A program made the translations under genes and the position numbers. From positions 124,001-188,000 of the forward strand of contig NZ_LPXO01000006.1 of the NCBI RefSeq assembly GCF_001482405.1: DNA of 64,000 nt, read 5' to 3'. Every line of letters starts with the position of its first letter. Position 1 is the first letter of the stretch. This stretch comes from Pseudoponticoccus marisrubri (GTDB lineage: Bacteria > Pseudomonadota > Alphaproteobacteria > Rhodobacterales > Rhodobacteraceae). This document shows, piece by piece, positions 61,539 to 64,000 of this stretch. The notes beneath the pieces were generated by a model that was not told the DNA's origin, ran no database searches, and worked only from the letters and a program-made list of their open reading frames with translations.

Positions 61539-62882
61539 TCAGATGATCCCCTGCGCCGAGATCGCCTGCGCGAGACGGCGGTAACCGGCGACATTGGCGC
61601 CGCGCACATAGTCGATGCCGCCCGGTTCGCGGCCCTCTTCGGCCACCCGCGCATGCAGGTCGCGCATGATGACGCAAAGCTCGCGGTCGACCTCCTCGGC
61701 GGACATGAACTGGCGATGGCTCATCTGGCTCATCTCCAACCCGCTGACGGCGACACCGCCCGCATTGGCCGCCTTGCCGGGCGCATAGGCCAGACCGGCG
61801 CCGGTCACGATCTCGACCGCCTCGGCGGTCAGCGGCATGTTCGCCCCTTCGGCCACCAGCCGCGTGCCACCATCGACCAGCTGCCGCGCCATGTCGGCAT
61901 CCAGCTCGTTCTGGGTGGCGCAGGGCAGCGCGATCTCGGGCGCGATCTCCCACGGGACGGCGCCGGGTTTGAACTGCAGGCCCAGCCCGTCGGGCGGGGT
62001 GTCGATGCCGCGCCCCGCGGCCTTCTGACCCTGCACCCAGGCGATCGCCTCCTGCCCCATGCCGTCGGGCGCAAAAAGCGTGCCCGAGGTATCCGACAGC
62101 GTCTGCACGCAGGCGCGCTGCTGCACGGCCTTCTCGGCCGCATGGCTGGCCACGTTGCCCTTGCCGGAGATGGCGATCCGCTTGCCGGCTAGATCCTCGC
62201 CCTGCTCGGCCAACATGCGCTCGACGAAATAGATCAGCCCGTAGCCCGTGGCCTCGACCCGCATGGCCGAGCCGCCATAGCTCAGCCCCTTGCCGGTCAG
62301 CGCGCCCTGATAGGCGCCCGCCAGCTGCCGGTAGGCGCCGAAGAGCCAGCCGATCTCTTTCGTGCCCACGTTGATGTCGCCGGCCGGCACGTCCTTGTCG
62401 GGGCCGATATGCGGGGCCAGCGCGCGCATCAGCGCATGGCAAAAACGCATGATCTCGGCATCGCTGCGCCCCTTGGGATCGAAATCCGCACCGCCCTTGG
62501 CGCCGCCCAGCGGCAAACCGGTCAGCGCATTCTTGAAACATTGCTCGAAAGCGAGAAACTTCAGCGTGTCCAGATCCACCGCCGGGTGAAAGCGCAGACC
62601 GCCCTTGTAGGGCCCGATCGCGTTCGAAGCCTGTACCCGCCAAGCGCGGTTGATCTGCACCTTGCCGTCGTCATCCTCCCACGTGATGCGGAAAGACAGG
62701 ATGCGGTCGGGCTCGACCAGCCGTGCCAGAACCCGCGCGGCGGCAAAGCTTGGGTCGTTCTTTTCCACGGTCAGCACGTGGCGCGCGACCTCTTCGACGG
62801 CCTGCAGGAACAGCGTCTCGCCCTTCGTGCAATGGCCCATTTCGGTCATGAAGCTTTCGACCAGCGCGTCGCGTCTGTCCAT
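61539..62882 (-). CDS. gdhA: NADP-specific glutamate dehydrogenase
   Basis: A 447-residue enzyme forming glutamate from 2-oxoglutarate and ammonia. Motifs are GPYKGGLRFHPAVDLDTLKFLAFEQ (abridged, about 88-112), LPLGGAKGGADFDPKG with the catalytic lysine region, and KRIAISGKGNVASHAAEKA, the dinucleotide-binding fold. The length corresponds to the short hexameric class. ATG 62882 follows ACAGGAGACACC. It lies upstream of dps on the same strand but dps has its own promoter. Confidence 0.95.
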   Translation of the reverse strand: MDRRDALVESFMTEMGHCTKGETLFLQAVEEVARHVLTVEKNDPSFAAARVLARLVEPDRILSFRITWEDDDGKVQINRAWRVQASNAIGPYKGGLRFHPAVDLDTLKFLAFEQCFKNALTGLPLGGAKGGADFDPKGRSDAEIMRFCHALMRALAPHIGPDKDVPAGDINVGTKEIGWLFGAYRQLAGAYQGALTGKGLSYGGSAMRVEATGYGLIYFVERMLAEQGEDLAGKRIAISGKGNVASHAAEKAVQQRACVQTLSDTSGTLFAPDGMGQEAIAWVQGQKAAGRGIDTPPDGLGLQFKPGAVPWEIAPEIALPCATQNELDADMARQLVDGGTRLVAEGANMPLTAEAVEIVTGAGLAYAPGKAANAGGVAVSGLEMSQMSHRQFMSAEEVDRELCVIMRDLHARVAEEGREPGGIDYVRGANVAGYRRLAQAISAQGII

Positions 62883-62933
62883 GGTGTCTCCTGTCATGTT
62901 CAGCTGCGCGACATAGCGCGCCGGGGCGCGCCG

Positions 62934-63101
62934 TCAGGTCCGGTCGCGGGTCAGGCGCACGATCAGCGCGACCACGAAGAGCGCGAGAAACAGAAAGAAC
63001 AGGATCTGCGCGATCCCGGCCGACGCCGTTGCGATGCCCCCGAACCCGAACAGCCCGGCGATCAGCGCAACGGCCAGAAACATCAGTGCCCAGTACAGCA
63101 T
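62934..63101 (-). CDS. DUF1328 small membrane protein
   Basis: A 55-residue protein too short for a standard ORF list. It starts [24 protein letters not shown] (abridged), the classical DUF1328/YtjA pattern, with two helices (about 4-24 and 31-51) and a charged TRDRT end. Such proteins are common in stress regulons. It has an exact EcfG promoter 37 bases upstream and faces the DUF883-like gene at 63221. Confidence 0.9.
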   Translation of the reverse strand: MLYWALMFLAVALIAGLFGFGGIATASAGIAQILFFLFLALFVVALIVRLTRDRT

Positions 63102-63137
63102 GACCGCCTCCTTGCGTTGCATGCGATTACCGCAGTC

Positions 63138-63162
63138 AACGAGGTGCGGAACCGGAAGTTCC
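63138..63162 (-). promoter_or_regulatory. EcfG promoter of the DUF1328 gene
   Basis: On the minus strand GGAAC (63162-63158), 16 bases, CGTT (63141-63138): exact match. In the opposite direction, GGAAC at 63167-63171 has only a poor -10 (GTTT at 18 bases), so control of the DUF883-like gene by EcfG is less certain. Confidence 0.8.
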
Positions 63163-63220
63163 GTCGGGAACAATCGGTCGCAGGTCCGTGTTTGTCGGGT
63201 GACAATCAAGGAGGTATCCC

Positions 63221-63523
63221 ATGTCCAATGCGGAACTGAGCAAGACCGACTCGATGGAAAAGGACGCCCCGCGCCAGCCCGGCCGGGTCGGGGCGCTGCG
63301 CGACAAGGCGTCGGACACCTACGAGGCGGCCAGCGAGCGCGTGCGCGAAAGCGCCGGGCAGACCCGCGATGCCGCTGCCGACCAGGTGGATTACGGCCGC
63401 GTGCTGGCCGCCGAGGCGCATGACGACCTGTCGCGCATCGTGCAGCGCAACCCTGTCATGGCGCTCGCCGGCGCCGCGGGTCTGGGCGTGCTGATCGGGC
63501 TGGCCATCAAGCAGAAGGCCTGA
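63221..63523 (+). CDS. DUF883/ElaB-like membrane-anchored protein
   Basis: A 100-residue protein with a charged helical N-terminal part (about 15-75) and a C-terminal anchor after the family motif [24 protein letters not shown] (abridged, about 73-96). It is a shorter relative of the first gene of the amidoligase operon at 51964. ATG 63221 follows a strong AAGGAGGTATCCC site (from 63209). It is divergent from the DUF1328 gene within the stress island. Confidence 0.8.
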   Translation: MSNAELSKTDSMEKDAPRQPGRVGALRDKASDTYEAASERVRESAGQTRDAAADQVDYGRVLAAEAHDDLSRIVQRNPVMALAGAAGLGVLIGLAIKQKA

Positions 63524-63536
63524 GCGCGCCTTGGGA

Positions 63537-63917
63537 TCAGAATCCCAGCGCGTTCAGCACCTGGTTGACCGCCCGGTCGGTGAACGGCCTCTGGAGGGTC
63601 GCGATCCCGCGGCCCTCTTCGCCGCGGCTGTCACGCACGCGGAGCAGGCCGACACCGGATCTCACGGCCTGCGCCTCGCAGGCGTCAGCGCCCGGCAGGG
63701 ACGCATCCGCCGCGATGATCGCAAGATCGATTTGGGGCTGCATGGCCTTCAATTCGTCGATCATCTCTTCCGGCGATCTGACGAGGTCGATCCGCCGGAA
63801 ACCGCGCCGCTGCAGCGCGTCACGCAAATCCTCTGCTTCCAACATGTTGTGAGACAATAGCACGGCCCGTGTGCTGGCCCGCGCCGGTGTCGCGAAATCT
63901 ATGGTCGTCGTTGTCAT
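63537..63917 (-). CDS. Receiver-like protein lacking the phosphoacceptor
   Basis: A 126-residue protein resembling a response-regulator receiver domain (about 15-126), with RAVLLSHNMLEAEDLRDALQRRGF as the first unit. The acidic pocket is replaced by SHN, the expected phosphoacceptor position reads LAIIAADAS, and the conserved lysine is replaced by Arg in LQRPFT. It should therefore not be phosphorylated normally. ATG 63917 is used; an in-frame GTG or ATG upstream is possible. It could be a pseudo-receiver adaptor of the stress pathway. Confidence 0.62.
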   Translation of the reverse strand: MTTTTIDFATPARASTRAVLLSHNMLEAEDLRDALQRRGFRRIDLVRSPEEMIDELKAMQPQIDLAIIAADASLPGADACEAQAVRSGVGLLRVRDSRGEEGRGIATLQRPFTDRAVNQVLNALGF

Positions 63918-63980
63918 GGGGCAGTGAGTGTCACGAATCGGATCCGCCTGCATTAAACCAAGACATAGGACACGCCCAGA

Positions 63981-64000
63981 ATGAAAATCGATTGCGCCAC
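63981..64000 (+). CDS. Possible start of a gene cut by the window edge
   Basis: ATG at 63981 begins a frame reading MKIDCA before the window ends. There is no strong ribosome binding site (CACGCCCAGA precedes), so the call is tentative. It would be divergent from the receiver-like gene. Confidence 0.25.

Overview
This is a GC-rich window (by eye well over 60% GC) of an ordinary chromosomal region from an alphaproteobacterium, most likely a Rhodobacterales (Roseobacter-group) species. The evidence is a complete PhyR-NepR-EcfG general stress response locus, a CtrA-like site at flagellar genes, an FNR-type box upstream of an NsrR-like Rrf2 regulator, a tandem glycine riboswitch on gcvT, an iron-sulfur (FeS-BCP/CryB/PhrB type) photolyase, MotE, and alphaproteobacterial housekeeping families such as the TIGR02302/DUF4175 protein. 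No prophage, insertion sequence, CRISPR array, rRNA or tRNA was found.

Layout. 0-9.5 kb: esterase-like phytase-family protein, YhhQ-like transporter, arfB preceded by an unusual short leader, DUF4175 protein, then a lysA / DUF2834 / small lipoprotein / argH cluster, with divergent tlpA and a VOC protein. 9.6-16.3 kb: OB-fold membrane protein plus flotillin pair, zincin-type peptidase, thpR, PfkB sugar kinase, gltX, a gamma-glutamylcyclotransferase-like protein. 16.3-21.6 kb: nsrR-like regulator, then riboswitch-controlled gcvT-gcvH-gcvP. 21.7-29.1 kb: inositol-phosphatase family protein, YbbAP-type ABC exporter next to a TesA-type esterase, a geranylgeranyl-reductase-like flavoprotein overlapping an L,D-transpeptidase, and trxC. 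29.1-34.0 kb: two divergent flagellar operons (fliL-unknown-motE and fliF-fliH-fliN-fliP) around a CtrA-like site. 34.0-43.5 kb: galM, trhO, pncA, pncB, hisC-tyrA-extensin-like lipoprotein, a secreted protein, nadE. 43.6-51.7 kb: two secreted MORN-repeat proteins, photolyase plus SDR, modABC, an HpcH/HpaI aldolase.

51.8-64 kb is a stress-response island. At its centre are phyR and, divergently, nepR-ecfG-histidine kinase. Their intergenic region holds two overlapping, oppositely directed matches to the EcfG promoter (GGAAC-N16-CGTT). Matching promoters lie before dps, before a DUF1328 gene and before a six-gene operon at 51.96-56.40 kb. That operon encodes a DUF883/YqjD-like anchor protein, a YqjE-like protein, a DUF3618 protein, an AI-2E/PerM-type permease, a glutamine-synthetase-fold amidoligase and a class-C26 gamma-glutamyl hydrolase, and it ends in a clear terminator. 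It is the most interesting candidate for an under-described system: a stress-induced envelope module that pairs an amide-bond-forming enzyme with an amide-bond-cleaving one.

Several genes are shorter than a usual ORF cut-off and were read directly from the sequence: nepR (58 codons), DUF1328 (55 codons), a 41-codon lipoprotein, and an 18-codon leader ORF whose ribosome binding region matches the 3' end of 16S rRNA over 17 bases. A short dispersed intergenic motif (core CTTTCCAAATACTC) recurs at five places, twice as a large inverted repeat.
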